Origin: a bacterium D16-56
GTDB taxonomy: Bacteria > Bacillota > Clostridia > Lachnospirales > Lachnospiraceae
Length of the DNA: 43,519 nucleotides
Assembly: GCA_003611875.1 (NCBI GenBank)
Contig: RAYY01000038.1
Location: forward strand, 1-43,519
Reading direction: 5' to 3'
Shown here: positions 25,253 through 34,373 of the stretch, piece after piece
Layout: each line of letters begins with the position of its first letter
Numbering within the stretch: position 1 is the first letter of the stretch
Program-made: the position numbers and the translations under genes
Notes under the pieces: model-generated
Seen by the model: the letters and a program-made list of their open reading frames with translations, nothing else
Databases searched by the model: none
Told to the model about the DNA's origin: nothing

Positions 25253-26806
25253 TTACTTCAATTCAATCTTCACTCTCCCCACATCATACACCCATATCAC
25301 CTCCACAAACCTCTCTACCATATCCCGGTCCAGTTTAATATCATCCTGGTAGCCACCATATCTCTCCACAAGTTCCTTTTTATCCTCCATATCCTCCATA
25401 GATTCCCGGATTATCTGGGTTTCCTGCTGACATACCTGAATTTCATCCTGTATACTTCCCTTTTTCCTCAGAAACTCCTCCTTCGTAAGTTCCCCATGTT
25501 TATATTCGCTGTAGCACTGCGCCTTTAAGTCTTTCTTTCGCTCAATCTCTCTTTCCAGACGTTCCAGACGCTTCCTTGCCTGCCGCCTTTCTTCTCCTTT
25601 CCCTTTTCTTTTTGACTCTGCCTTTATGGTTTCAGCCAGCCGCATCTGGACCCGGATCATACTTAAAAGAGCCTCCAGAATCTCCCGTTCCTTTATATGT
25701 CCCCGAAAACATTTACTGTCTGGGCTCAAATGAGGCTGTTTACAAAAAAATGAATGATACTGTGCTCCATATTCTGAAGGCTTATAATATAAAAAGTGTC
25801 CGCAGTTTGCACACCGAACCTTTCGATACAGAATATGGTGTTCCTTTTTATACATACCACGTTTTTTCACAGGTCTCAAACTCTGTACCCGTTCAAAATC
25901 TTCCCTGAGAATAATGGCCGGCATCCCCATTTCTTTGCGAAACCACGTATGCTCCGGCGCCTCCTCTACATTTTTGCTTCCCACTCCCTTTCCCCGGTAA
26001 TGGCCGATGATCAGCGTCCCTGCATATCGTTCATCCCGTAAAATGTTCAGCACCTTTGTAGAATCCCAGACCGATCTCTCCCCCTCTTTTAAGCCATATC
26101 CAAAACTTCCGTTTTTTCGTTTCGCCATACCTGGTGTAAGACATCCTTGTTCATTCAGCACTCTTGCAATCTCAATATTTTTCTTCCCCTGAAGAGCCAG
26201 ATGAAAAATCAGCCGCACCACTTTAGCTGCCTCCTCATCAATCCCATAAGGTATCCCATCCCGTTCAATCTCTCCCCGATCCCTCTTTCTATATCCAAAG
26301 GGATAAGAGCCGCTGCACAGCTTTCCGTTCTTAATCATCTGCCGTTTCGCCGCCTTTACTTTCGTGGAGATATCCTTACTATACAAATCATTTAAAATCC
26401 CCTTAAACGGAATCTCCAGGTTGTCATGACTGCTCTGAAAACTGCTGTCATATCTGTCATTTACAGAAATAAAACGAACATCCATAAACGGAAATATCTG
26501 CTCCGCATAATTCCCCAGTTCAATATAATCCCTGGTAAATCGGGAAAAATCCTTCACCACCAGACATGCCACCTGGTTCTTTTTAAGAAGGTCCAGGAAT
26601 CTTTTGATTCCCGGACGATTAAAGTTGGTTCCTGTATATCCGTCATCAGACAGTTCCAGACTGGTAAGTTCTCTTAAATCCTCCCTTTCCTCCACATAAT
26701 CTTCAATAAGCTTTCTCTGGTTCCTGATACTGTTGCTTTCCCCGTCTGCCTCATCTTCCAGGGAAAGGCGGTAATACTTAACCAGCAGTCTCTCCTCTCT
26801 CTTCAT
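25253..26806 (-). CDS. Large serine recombinase 1 of the element
   Basis: A 517-residue recombinase. The catalytic Ser lies in Tyr-Tyr-Arg-Leu-Ser near residue 14. The resolvase domain is followed by Lys-Asp-Phe-Ser-Arg-Phe-Thr-Arg, the recombinase domain, a zinc ribbon (Cys-Ala-Asn-Cys... Cys...Cys) near 330-370, and a coiled coil from about 390. I chose the ATG at 26806, with GGGGAGGGG upstream. It overlaps the second recombinase gene by 29 bases. It is the gene nearest the boundary, so the stop is 53 bases from the host gene remnant. Confidence 0.93.
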   Translation of the reverse strand: MKREERLLVKYYRLSLEDEADGESNSIRNQRKLIEDYVEEREDLRELTSLELSDDGYTGTNFNRPGIKRFLDLLKKNQVACLVVKDFSRFTRDYIELGNYAEQIFPFMDVRFISVNDRYDSSFQSSHDNLEIPFKGILNDLYSKDISTKVKAAKRQMIKNGKLCSGSYPFGYRKRDRGEIERDGIPYGIDEEAAKVVRLIFHLALQGKKNIEIARVLNEQGCLTPGMAKRKNGSFGYGLKEGERSVWDSTKVLNILRDERYAGTLIIGHYRGKGVGSKNVEEAPEHTWFRKEMGMPAIILREDFERVQSLRPVKKRGMYKKEHHILYRKVRCANCGHFLYYKPSEYGAQYHSFFCKQPHLSPDSKCFRGHIKEREILEALLSMIRVQMRLAETIKAESKRKGKGEERRQARKRLERLEREIERKKDLKAQCYSEYKHGELTKEEFLRKKGSIQDEIQVCQQETQIIRESMEDMEDKKELVERYGGYQDDIKLDRDMVERFVEVIWVYDVGRVKIELK

Positions 26807-28481
26807 TGATAACCCCTCCCCCTTTTGCTCTAAGCAGTCTCTGCATTTCATCCTGAAATTTAAAAGAAACTCTTACTCTGTTTCCCTCATAAATTTCAAT
26901 CCTCTCTATCAACCTGTCAACCAATTCCCTTGACAACAGGAAATCATCCGGGAGTTCTGATACTGCTTTCAATGCAGGATTCTCCGATGTATAGGCCAAA
27001 ATATATTCCTGTTTTCTGCCCATCAGCTCCTCTCTTTCCCCTTCACACCCGGTCAGTTCCTCCTCATATCGCTTCTTCATATAGAGATATTCGTCCTGGT
27101 CAAGAATCCCTTCCTTCCAATCCTGATAGAGCGCTGCCATTTTCTGCACAAGACGGTTCCGTTTATCCTCTGTTTCTCTAAGGGTCTGTTCAAATCGGAA
27201 CAACTCCCTTGCTTCCTCCTGCTCCCTGCTATGGAGCCATTCTTTGACCTGGCAGGCCGCCTCAATCTGTCTCCGGATCAGACAGCCAAGCATCTCAAAC
27301 AGTTCCTGCTCCGGTAAAAACTTGCGGCTGCACTGTCCCGTTTTTTCATGCATATCACAGACATACCGATACTTATCTTTACATGACTTGATATGCTTCC
27401 TTACCATAGCCCTTTTACAATCACCACAAAACACTTTTCCCTTCAAAATACCGCTGTTTTCTGATTTCCCAGCCAGTCTCCGATTCTCTTGTATCATTTT
27501 CTCATACTGCCTATGCCTGTCCATACGGATTTCCTGCACTCTGTCAAACTGCTCTTTCGATATGATTGCTTCATGAGTTCCTGAAACAATATCCCACTCA
27601 CTCTTAGGAACCACTTCTTTCTTCCCTTTTATTTCCTTACTTCTTCTTGCTCCCTGAACCATATCCCCTATGTAAACACGACTGGTCAAAATACCCGCTA
27701 TGGTCTGCGGATACCAGCCAGATGTGTTGGCATACTTGGCATTTTTTACAATTCCCTTCTCATATTTATACCTGGCCGGACAGAGAACCTTACGTTCATT
27801 GAGATACTTTGCTATGGCAGAATCACTGTATCCCTTCTCACACAAATCAAAAATGGTTTTCACATGAACCGCTGCCTCCGGGTCCACTCCAATCACATGT
27901 TTATCCGATGTTTTTTCATATCCGTACATGGCATAGGCGCCCAAAAAACATCCCTTTTTCCTCAATACCTTTTTTGCGGAACGCTCCTTTTTAGAAATAT
28001 CCCTGGCATAGTTCTCATTCATGATATTCTTAAGAGGAATCAGGTAGGACAACTGGGCCGGAGTAGCTGTCAGTGTATCAAAGCCATCTGTAACCGCAAT
28101 AAACCGAACATTCAGAAAAGGAAACACATGCTCAATATAATGCCCTGCTTCCAGATAATTTCTTCCGAAGCGTGACAGATCTTTTACTATAATACAGTTG
28201 ATCCGCCCACTTCTTACCTCATCCATCATCTGCTCAAATCCGCTTCTCTTAAAATTCGTCCCCGTCTTTCCATCATCCGTAAATGTGGAAATCAGACGGA
28301 AATCCGGCTTGTTTTTAATAAAATCCTTCAACAAAGCAAACTGATTCTCAATGGATTCACTGTCCCTGTCCTTCGCCTCTTTATCCGATAATCTCAAATA
28401 GAATCCCACCTGATAACCAATGGTTTTGCTAAAACTTTCCCTGGTTTGAACGCCGCTTTCCTTTCTACTTTTTCTGGCCAT
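26778..28481 (-). CDS. Large serine recombinase 2 of the element
   Basis: A 567-residue recombinase. The catalytic Ser lies in Tyr-Leu-Arg-Leu-Ser near residue 30, with Lys-Asp-Leu-Ser-Arg-Phe-Gly-Arg in the resolvase domain. The zinc ribbon is Cys-Gly-Asp-Cys... Cys-Asp-Met-His...Cys, followed by a Glu/Arg-rich coiled coil. I prefer the ATG at 28481, with AAGGGGAGA upstream. It overlaps both neighbours (29 and 17 bases), so all three are translated as one unit. Its sequence differs clearly from its neighbours. Confidence 0.93.
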   Translation of the reverse strand: MARKSRKESGVQTRESFSKTIGYQVGFYLRLSDKEAKDRDSESIENQFALLKDFIKNKPDFRLISTFTDDGKTGTNFKRSGFEQMMDEVRSGRINCIIVKDLSRFGRNYLEAGHYIEHVFPFLNVRFIAVTDGFDTLTATPAQLSYLIPLKNIMNENYARDISKKERSAKKVLRKKGCFLGAYAMYGYEKTSDKHVIGVDPEAAVHVKTIFDLCEKGYSDSAIAKYLNERKVLCPARYKYEKGIVKNAKYANTSGWYPQTIAGILTSRVYIGDMVQGARRSKEIKGKKEVVPKSEWDIVSGTHEAIISKEQFDRVQEIRMDRHRQYEKMIQENRRLAGKSENSGILKGKVFCGDCKRAMVRKHIKSCKDKYRYVCDMHEKTGQCSRKFLPEQELFEMLGCLIRRQIEAACQVKEWLHSREQEEARELFRFEQTLRETEDKRNRLVQKMAALYQDWKEGILDQDEYLYMKKRYEEELTGCEGEREELMGRKQEYILAYTSENPALKAVSELPDDFLLSRELVDRLIERIEIYEGNRVRVSFKFQDEMQRLLRAKGGGVINEERGETAG

Positions 28482-30168
28482 CCTGGTTCTCCCCTTTACG
28501 CTCATGATTTTGATACTCCTGATATATTGCTGCGGTCTGCAAAGCCATTTCGTAATCGTATTGGAATCGAAACACGATCTTTATGCGGCCTTTTTCAAAA
28601 ACCTTTATCTTCTCCACCAGCTTCAAAATAATGTCTCTGGACAGAGAATGGAGATTCTGGTACTGTAAAAAGGATTCCATCCATTCACTCTTTCGGATAT
28701 TTTCTATTTTGCACAATTCCTGCTCTTCCTTCAGGCGGGCCTTCTTTTTCTCCAGTTCACCCATCTGCTTTGTATAGATTTGTTTCAGTTCAAAATACTC
28801 ATCCTTATCAATGACGCCATCGGTCAAATCCTCATATAAAGAAACCTTTAAGTTTTGTATCCGGACAATCTCCTCATTTATTTTTAACATCTGGATGTCA
28901 AGTTTCTTCGTCTCCTGTCTGAAATGAGGCGTGTTTTCCAGGATTGTCAGCACCTGCTTTAAATTGATTAATGCGGAAATATGGTTATTTAAAGCAATCA
29001 GAACCACCTTTTCCAGCTCCCCTTCACGAATCATATGACTGGTACAGCATTTGTCCTTCTTATAACCAGAGCACACATAATAAGGATATTTTCTTGGTTT
29101 TCCCTCCGAATCCTTTCCGGCACTTACCAGCTTCCGAACCATGGCGGCCTTGCAATCTCCACATTCCAACATCCCCGAAAATAAATACACCCTTGCTTTT
29201 CCCGGAGATATCCTGGTATCCATTTTCATCAGGTTCTGTACGGTCTGAAAGTCTTCCTCTGTGATAATGGCTTCATGCATATCCCTCACAATCACCCACT
29301 CATCCGGATTCTTTTCAATCACCTTTTTTACTTTGTGGTTGGGGGTGGTCCTTTTCCCCTGGACCACCCACCCCAGATAAGTCTGATTCGATAAAATCCG
29401 TCCAATGGCAACCGGACTCCACATAGCCTGCTTCTCCACATGAAATCCACTTTGATACCGAAGGCCAAGAGACCGTTTATACTCTGCCGGCGATAAGACT
29501 CCCTGTTCATTTAGTCTCTCTGCTATTTTTTCATTACTCATACCAGAGAGCCGCCATTTAAAAATATCTCTCACCACAACAGCCGCATATTCATCCACAA
29601 CCAACTGATTTTTATTTTCAGGATTCTTTTTGTATCCGTATACAGCAAAAGAGCCAATAAACTCTCCTCTCTTCCGTTTTATCTCAAACTGGCTCCTTAC
29701 CTTTACAGAAAGGTCTCTGCTGTAAGAATCATTCATCAGGTTCTTAAAGGGCAGCATAATACTGTCCTCCACATCATTTCCTTTCGCGCTGTCATAATTG
29801 TCATTTACCGCAATAAAGCGCACACCCAAATAAGGGAAGATTTTTTGAATAAACCTTCCCACCTCAATGTAATTCCTTCCGAAGCGTGATAAATCCTTGA
29901 CAATAATACAGTTTGTCTTCCCCGCCTTTACATCTTCCATCATCTGTTTAAAGGCAGGACGTTCAAAATCCACGCCGCTAAAACCGTCATCCACTCTCTC
30001 CTCACAAAGAATGATCTCCGGTTTGTCCTTTACATAATCCTCTATTAAGCTTCTCTGGTTGCTGATACTGTTGCTTTCCCCTTTGCCTGAAACGGCAAGA
30101 TCTCCATCGTCATTTGAAATGCGATAATATGGAGTGGCGTAAAAAACACCTTCTGAATAACCGCGCAA
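28465..30168 (-). CDS. Large serine recombinase 3 of the element
   Basis: A 567-residue recombinase with catalytic Ser in Tyr-Tyr-Arg-Ile-Ser near residue 19, Lys-Asp-Leu-Ser-Arg-Phe-Gly-Arg, the zinc ribbon Cys-Gly-Asp-Cys...Cys-Ser-Gly, and a long coiled coil. I suggest a TTG start at 30168, with AGGAGAG eight bases upstream. A GTG at 30177 sits directly on that site. It is the first of the three recombinase genes to be transcribed. Confidence 0.93.
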   Translation of the reverse strand: MRGYSEGVFYATPYYRISNDDGDLAVSGKGESNSISNQRSLIEDYVKDKPEIILCEERVDDGFSGVDFERPAFKQMMEDVKAGKTNCIIVKDLSRFGRNYIEVGRFIQKIFPYLGVRFIAVNDNYDSAKGNDVEDSIMLPFKNLMNDSYSRDLSVKVRSQFEIKRKRGEFIGSFAVYGYKKNPENKNQLVVDEYAAVVVRDIFKWRLSGMSNEKIAERLNEQGVLSPAEYKRSLGLRYQSGFHVEKQAMWSPVAIGRILSNQTYLGWVVQGKRTTPNHKVKKVIEKNPDEWVIVRDMHEAIITEEDFQTVQNLMKMDTRISPGKARVYLFSGMLECGDCKAAMVRKLVSAGKDSEGKPRKYPYYVCSGYKKDKCCTSHMIREGELEKVVLIALNNHISALINLKQVLTILENTPHFRQETKKLDIQMLKINEEIVRIQNLKVSLYEDLTDGVIDKDEYFELKQIYTKQMGELEKKKARLKEEQELCKIENIRKSEWMESFLQYQNLHSLSRDIILKLVEKIKVFEKGRIKIVFRFQYDYEMALQTAAIYQEYQNHERKGENQDGQKK

Positions 30169-30288
30169 AAAACTCACTCTCCTGACATAATCAATTAAGT
30201 CAGAAAACTGATTGCCTGGTTGATAAGCTTTTCTGATTTTATTCCTGAAACTATTGTAACAATTTTTGAAGGATTTGTCCAGATACTT

Positions 30289-30546
30289 TTAGCTTATCTG
30301 GCTTTCAATAAATTCCTTCAGGCAATCGTTAATGGTTTTATCAGTATCGCTGTATTCGACCTGGACAATCAGCTTCCCACAACGGAAAAAATAGGGATTC
30401 TTAATCTGCCTTACAAATTCCATCATTCGTTCTTCCACTGGTAAATCCGTATTTATTTTCACGTTCTCTATATGTTCTAATGTATCCGGCCTAATCGTCC
30501 TGATATCTAAATTTTTTAAATCTGCTGTATGAGCTGCTGCTACCAT
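30289..30546 (-). CDS. DUF6870 family small protein
   Basis: An 85-residue protein matching the DUF6870 pattern: Val-Asp/Asn-Ile... Leu-Pro-x-Glu-Glu-Arg, Phe-Val-Arg-Gln-Ile-Lys-Asn-Pro-Tyr, Cys-Gly, then Tyr-Ser-Asp-Thr. GGGAGG lies six bases before the ATG. It lies next to the recombinase genes, which is typical of such elements. Function unknown; a regulatory or accessory role in transfer is a guess. Confidence 0.7.
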   Translation of the reverse strand: MVAAAHTADLKNLDIRTIRPDTLEHIENVKINTDLPVEERMMEFVRQIKNPYFFRCGKLIVQVEYSDTDKTINDCLKEFIESQIS

Positions 30547-31174
30547 AGCATTCCTCCCTTAGACTATCTAAGCATACGTTTGTGTCATATATCTGAATAT
30601 AGGAAGCCTGTTTTCTTTAAATATATACAAACAGCGCTTTGTCCTATTCTCTCCAAAGCAAATCTCTGTGCCGTATTTCCCCGTCCCCCGGCACCGGAGT
30701 TGTCCTGCCCGTTTGCAAAACGGCTTAAACCAGGCCGGATCTTGCCATCACGGCTTCGCCTCCCCTCCTTCGGTGAGGGACAGTCCCCACAAGTCTCCGG
30801 CAGATTCTTTTCTTCGCACAGCTTTGAAGGCAAATCCGGTTAAGAATGTTATTGACATATTGACACATTCTGCCAGATACCTGCCAAAGCCATCAGGCCC
30901 TTGCCAGGGCCTATTTTTGAGTGGATATTCATCGCGGCAGCGAAATCTCTGCCATAGCGTATCCCCCACATGCTCAGAATCTGCCTGCGTTACAGAACAA
31001 CTGAACCTATTCTGCTGTCAAGGTACATTGGCTTTTGGGCCTTTCATAAAATAAATAGGATTCTTATAAGACTTTTTTGGAATTTTTCTCAGATAATTTC
31101 AGATTCATTTACAATCAGAAGGCAGCTTTCGTATTTAAAAGCTGCCCCCCCCCCTGATAATACGCCTTGCCGTT
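30547..31174 (-). other. 628-bp gap without a gene
   Basis: The stretch holds overlapping, mutually inconsistent open frames with low-quality translations on both strands. A GC-rich segment is at 30660-30800. A run of ten C (31145-31154) lies 21 bases from the stop of the next gene. It probably includes the promoter and 5' leader for the DUF6870-recombinase unit. I could not identify boxes with confidence. Confidence 0.4.
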
Positions 31175-32356
31175 CTACATAAACTCAAACAGACTCATCT
31201 GCTGGGGCTTGTTCCTCTCCTCCTCCTGATACTTCTGATGTCGTCTCTCCAAAACCTCTATCTTCTCCTGCCCAAACCACTTCAAAGCATGGTGATAATC
31301 CAGGGAAAATGGCTCCAGGCTGTCCCAGCCATTTTGCACAATCTTCTGCTCCAGCCTTTTCTCCCGCTTTTCTTTCTGCTTCGCACGGTTCTGCTTTTTC
31401 AGCTCTTTATTCCTTTTTTCCTGATCCGAAGCATGGACAATGGTGATTCCCTCCCGGATATCCTGCAGGTCCTGAAGCAGATCCCGGCTCTCCCTGCGTT
31501 CGGCCCGGATATTTAAGACCTCCACTTTCCAGCCATAGACAAACATCTCACTATGGTACTTCATCTGCTCATGGCTGATAATCAGTTTTCTCCCATACCG
31601 CACAATGTTCTCACAGATTGTCATGGATTTACTGGTTTCCAGTAACCGGCACCCTTTCTGGATACTGATCTCCTTCTGGCCGTCAAACAGCGTACCGTCA
31701 CGGCGGATTCGTGTAATCTTCACATCATAGAATACATTCCCCCGTTTTTTGGAAATCAGCGTGTGCTTCAGGTCGCAGGTTCCGCCTGTATTCATACACA
31801 TCCTGGCACATTCCATCGGGTCATACCTCTGCTCCCACTGCTCCGTCCATTCGTTATAGCTGGTCTGCCAGTAGCAGACATGGCCTTTCTTCTGCCTCTT
31901 TAGCTCCTCATATTTTTCCCTGATTCTCTTGTGACGTTCATCCCAAACCCGATCCTTGCTGTGTTCATACTCATAGGGCACATCCACCTCATGACAGTCG
32001 CACTGACTGATTTTGCAGATACCACCGCCTTCAACATGGTCCAGCAAGGGGCTGCGAAGCGTACACTGTTCCTTTTTGTAAGGGCAGAGAATCACCGGAT
32101 TATTATTTTCCGGCTTCCAGTCAATACCCATATAAGACATATATCCGTTTGAGAAATCCGACCCCCGGCACAAAAGCCCACAGCCGGTGGAATAAACCTT
32201 CTGGTTCTGATACCAGTTTTCATATTGGAAGCCTCCCATAATGTCAAATAATTTCCGGTCGCAAACCGGATTGGGCATTTTGGCATAGCCAGGATAATGT
32301 TCAAAAGTATACCCCTGCTCAAAGAGTTTTTGCGTAAAAAGGTTGTACTCTTTCAT
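31175..32356 (-). CDS. Cys-rich element protein with a C-terminal clamp-like motif
   Basis: A 393-residue protein I do not recognise. The N-terminal half has many Cys residues (for example Cys-Gly-Leu-Leu-Cys, Cys-Pro...Cys, Cys-x-Cys-His) that look like zinc sites. The middle is basic and beta-like. A Lys/Glu-rich coiled coil lies at about 310-345. The protein ends Gln-Met-Ser-Leu-Phe-Glu-Phe-Met, which fits the Gln-x-x-Leu-Phe beta-clamp binding motif. AGGGG precedes the ATG. It may act in element replication or repair; this is inferred only from the motif. Confidence 0.75.
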   Translation of the reverse strand: MKEYNLFTQKLFEQGYTFEHYPGYAKMPNPVCDRKLFDIMGGFQYENWYQNQKVYSTGCGLLCRGSDFSNGYMSYMGIDWKPENNNPVILCPYKKEQCTLRSPLLDHVEGGGICKISQCDCHEVDVPYEYEHSKDRVWDERHKRIREKYEELKRQKKGHVCYWQTSYNEWTEQWEQRYDPMECARMCMNTGGTCDLKHTLISKKRGNVFYDVKITRIRRDGTLFDGQKEISIQKGCRLLETSKSMTICENIVRYGRKLIISHEQMKYHSEMFVYGWKVEVLNIRAERRESRDLLQDLQDIREGITIVHASDQEKRNKELKKQNRAKQKEKREKRLEQKIVQNGWDSLEPFSLDYHHALKWFGQEKIEVLERRHQKYQEEERNKPQQMSLFEFM

Positions 32357-32365
32357 GGCAGGCCC

Positions 32366-32572
32366 CTACAATCCCAGACAGGGCCGCATTCCAAATACAT
32401 TTTCCATGCGCCTGCGAAGATCTTCCGGCTCCATGTCATATTCTTTTGCAATACAGTCCTCACAGCAGGGATATTTGTAGGCCAGTACCTTTGATATCCG
32501 CTTATCCCAGGTACTGATCTGCCGGCCACAGCTATTGCAGTATTCGTCAAGCCATTTTCCCTTTAACTCCAT
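32366..32572 (-). CDS. Small zinc-finger protein
   Basis: A 68-residue protein with Cys-Asn-Ser-Cys and Cys-Cys-Glu-Asp-Cys pairs, which should bind one zinc ion, followed by a charged helix. AAGGAGGAGCC directly precedes the ATG at 32572. The frame is open to 32611 but the upstream ATG has no site. It ends ten bases before the Cys-rich 393-residue gene, so the two are co-expressed. Function unknown. Confidence 0.65.
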   Translation of the reverse strand: MELKGKWLDEYCNSCGRQISTWDKRISKVLAYKYPCCEDCIAKEYDMEPEDLRRRMENVFGMRPCLGL

Positions 32573-32625
32573 AGGCTCCTCCTTCTTTTTCCGAATGGTT
32601 TTCATTTTCATATTGTGGTATCACA

Positions 32626-32651
32626 AAAGGCCGCAGTTTCCCACGGCCTTT
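32626..32651 (-). terminator. Terminator of the AAA/DUF4143 gene
   Basis: AAAGGCCG pairs with CGGCCTTT around a ten-base loop, and on the minus strand TTTTG follows. It lies 30 bases after the ATPase stop and separates that gene from the next unit. Confidence 0.6.
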
Positions 32652-32680
32652 CTTAATAGAATCTCTATTCTTTCTTATTT

Positions 32681-34045
32681 TTAAAACTCAAATCGCTCCA
32701 GCATATAAAGAGGCAGCGTGAAAATTTTCCCTTCCCTGCCGCCCTTTGTGTTGCCTTTCAGATACAGCAGGTAATCCGCCTTTCCAGCCTCCAATGCTTT
32801 AAGGGCAGTAGCCGCCCTTCCCTTTCCTGATTTCACCTCCACCAGATATCTTCTGTGTCCCCAGATTGTCTGCACCACATAGTCAATCTCTCCGCCCTTA
32901 TATGTGGCAAATGCCGGCATTTCAAAGGTAATCTCCTCCGGGAAATCCTGGCGCTTCAAAAGATTGATGAACACATAATTCTCATTCAGCGTTCCGTTAA
33001 CAGCCGCCTCCGTAGTTCCTACCCTGTTTAAATAGTAGGCCGCAACCCCTGGGTCCATAAAGAAACATCGTCTTCCCGGCTTAAAATCCAGAAAGTCCAT
33101 TTCAATAATCTTTCCGCAGAATCCGATAATCCCCGAATGGTACAGCCAGCTAATCGCCCGGTTGCAGGTTTCCTTTGACAAATTGCTGGAATAATTCTTC
33201 GTCACCAGCTTTTGCAGTTCTTCACTGACACTGTCCTCCTCCAGACCTTTCTTTTCCCGCAAAAGGATACGGCAGATACTTAAGAAAATATTAGTAAACA
33301 CACTGATATCCGTAATATCCTTAAAATACCGCATGGATTCTTCCAAAAAAATCTGGATAATCCGCACCAGCTCCTTTCGGGCTGCCAGAACGTCCCGCCT
33401 TTCCAGATATGCTTCCACTACCTTCGGATAGCCGCCAATCTGGCAGTACTGGTCATAGGCCAGTCTCAGCCGGTCATACACCTCCGGGCAGTTGTCATCT
33501 GCCTCAGGCGAAGGAAGGCTTCTCCATGCCTGGTAAAGTTCCCCGTCCAGTGCCTCCAGAAATTCCTCAAAGGAAAGGGTATAAATCCGCAGCTTTGTAA
33601 TATCCCCACTGGCATAGTGAAACTCCGGTTCCAGCACACGTCCAAGGTAGCTTCCCGTGACGATAAACCGCGCCTGAAACTGTCTGGTAAACTCTCTGAT
33701 CCGGTTATAAATTTCCGAAGATTCCTGAATCTCATCAATGATAATCACCGTATCCCCACAGTCCTGAAAGGAAGGTTCATATAGGCGGACCGCCTCATGA
33801 AGCGGAAACTCCGGCCGTCTGCTTCCCGGAACCCATTCCGTTGCTTTCTGATAGCACTCCATAAACTGCTTTCCGGAAAGGTCAAACAAATTAATGTAAA
33901 TTTTATGCTTGAAATTTTCATCCGCAAATTTATTGATGATGTAAGTCTTTCCGGTCTGCCTGGCACCGTTTACCTCCAAGGTGCTGTGGCTTTTGTCGTT
34001 CTTCCATTCCATCAGCCGGTCATATATTTTTCGTTTCAGATACAT
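32681..34045 (-). CDS. AAA ATPase with DUF4143 nuclease-like C-terminal domain
   Basis: A 454-residue protein. The Walker A motif Gly-Ala-Arg-Gln-Thr-Gly-Lys-Thr lies at about 27-34, Walker B Ile-Ile-Ile-Asp-Glu at about 100, with a Thr-Gly-Ser sensor after. The C-terminal DUF4143 part has Gly-Glu-Ile-Asp-Tyr-Val-Val and Val-Glu-Val-Lys-Ser-Gly, a pattern like PD-(D/E)xK nucleases. GGAGGTG lies eight bases before the ATG at 34045. It has its own terminator, so it is a separate unit. The family is widespread on mobile elements. The role is unknown, possibly defence or addiction. Confidence 0.88.
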   Translation of the reverse strand: MYLKRKIYDRLMEWKNDKSHSTLEVNGARQTGKTYIINKFADENFKHKIYINLFDLSGKQFMECYQKATEWVPGSRRPEFPLHEAVRLYEPSFQDCGDTVIIIDEIQESSEIYNRIREFTRQFQARFIVTGSYLGRVLEPEFHYASGDITKLRIYTLSFEEFLEALDGELYQAWRSLPSPEADDNCPEVYDRLRLAYDQYCQIGGYPKVVEAYLERRDVLAARKELVRIIQIFLEESMRYFKDITDISVFTNIFLSICRILLREKKGLEEDSVSEELQKLVTKNYSSNLSKETCNRAISWLYHSGIIGFCGKIIEMDFLDFKPGRRCFFMDPGVAAYYLNRVGTTEAAVNGTLNENYVFINLLKRQDFPEEITFEMPAFATYKGGEIDYVVQTIWGHRRYLVEVKSGKGRAATALKALEAGKADYLLYLKGNTKGGREGKIFTLPLYMLERFEF

Positions 34046-34232
34046 GGGAACCACACCTCCTACTGCTGTTTTTCTCTGCCTTAATCTTACACAATTCCGC
34101 TTTCGCCTGCCTGCCGCCAGTTCGACCGCTGCTGTCCAATCGCTGTACTACTTTCATTATACCAAAAAACACCGGGATTCCTACCGATATTTTAGGGAAA
34201 AGCGGAAAAATCTTTTTCCTGAATCTTTCTAT

Positions 34233-34262
34233 GGGGAAGCAGCCTAACTTTCCTGCCTCCCC
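34233..34262 (-). terminator. Terminator-like hairpin after the DUF6809-like gene
   Basis: On the minus-strand RNA, GGGGAGGCAG pairs with CTGCTTCCCC (one G-U pair) over a ten-base loop. The T-run is missing, so termination is uncertain. The rest of 34046-34373 holds no gene that I can support. Confidence 0.45.
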
Positions 34263-34373
34263 TTAGTTTCACATCCTTATATGCAAAATCACTCCCTGCT
34301 TATATTCCCTTAGCATGTCGGTACAACCGCTGACTATTGCCCATATATTTGTTGCTCATGTATCTGTTATCCA

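Noticed and set aside
30585-30969. Overlapping minus-strand frames in the gap before DUF6870
   Set aside because: Their translations have no family pattern, and they are inconsistent with each other. They look like chance frames in GC-rich DNA.
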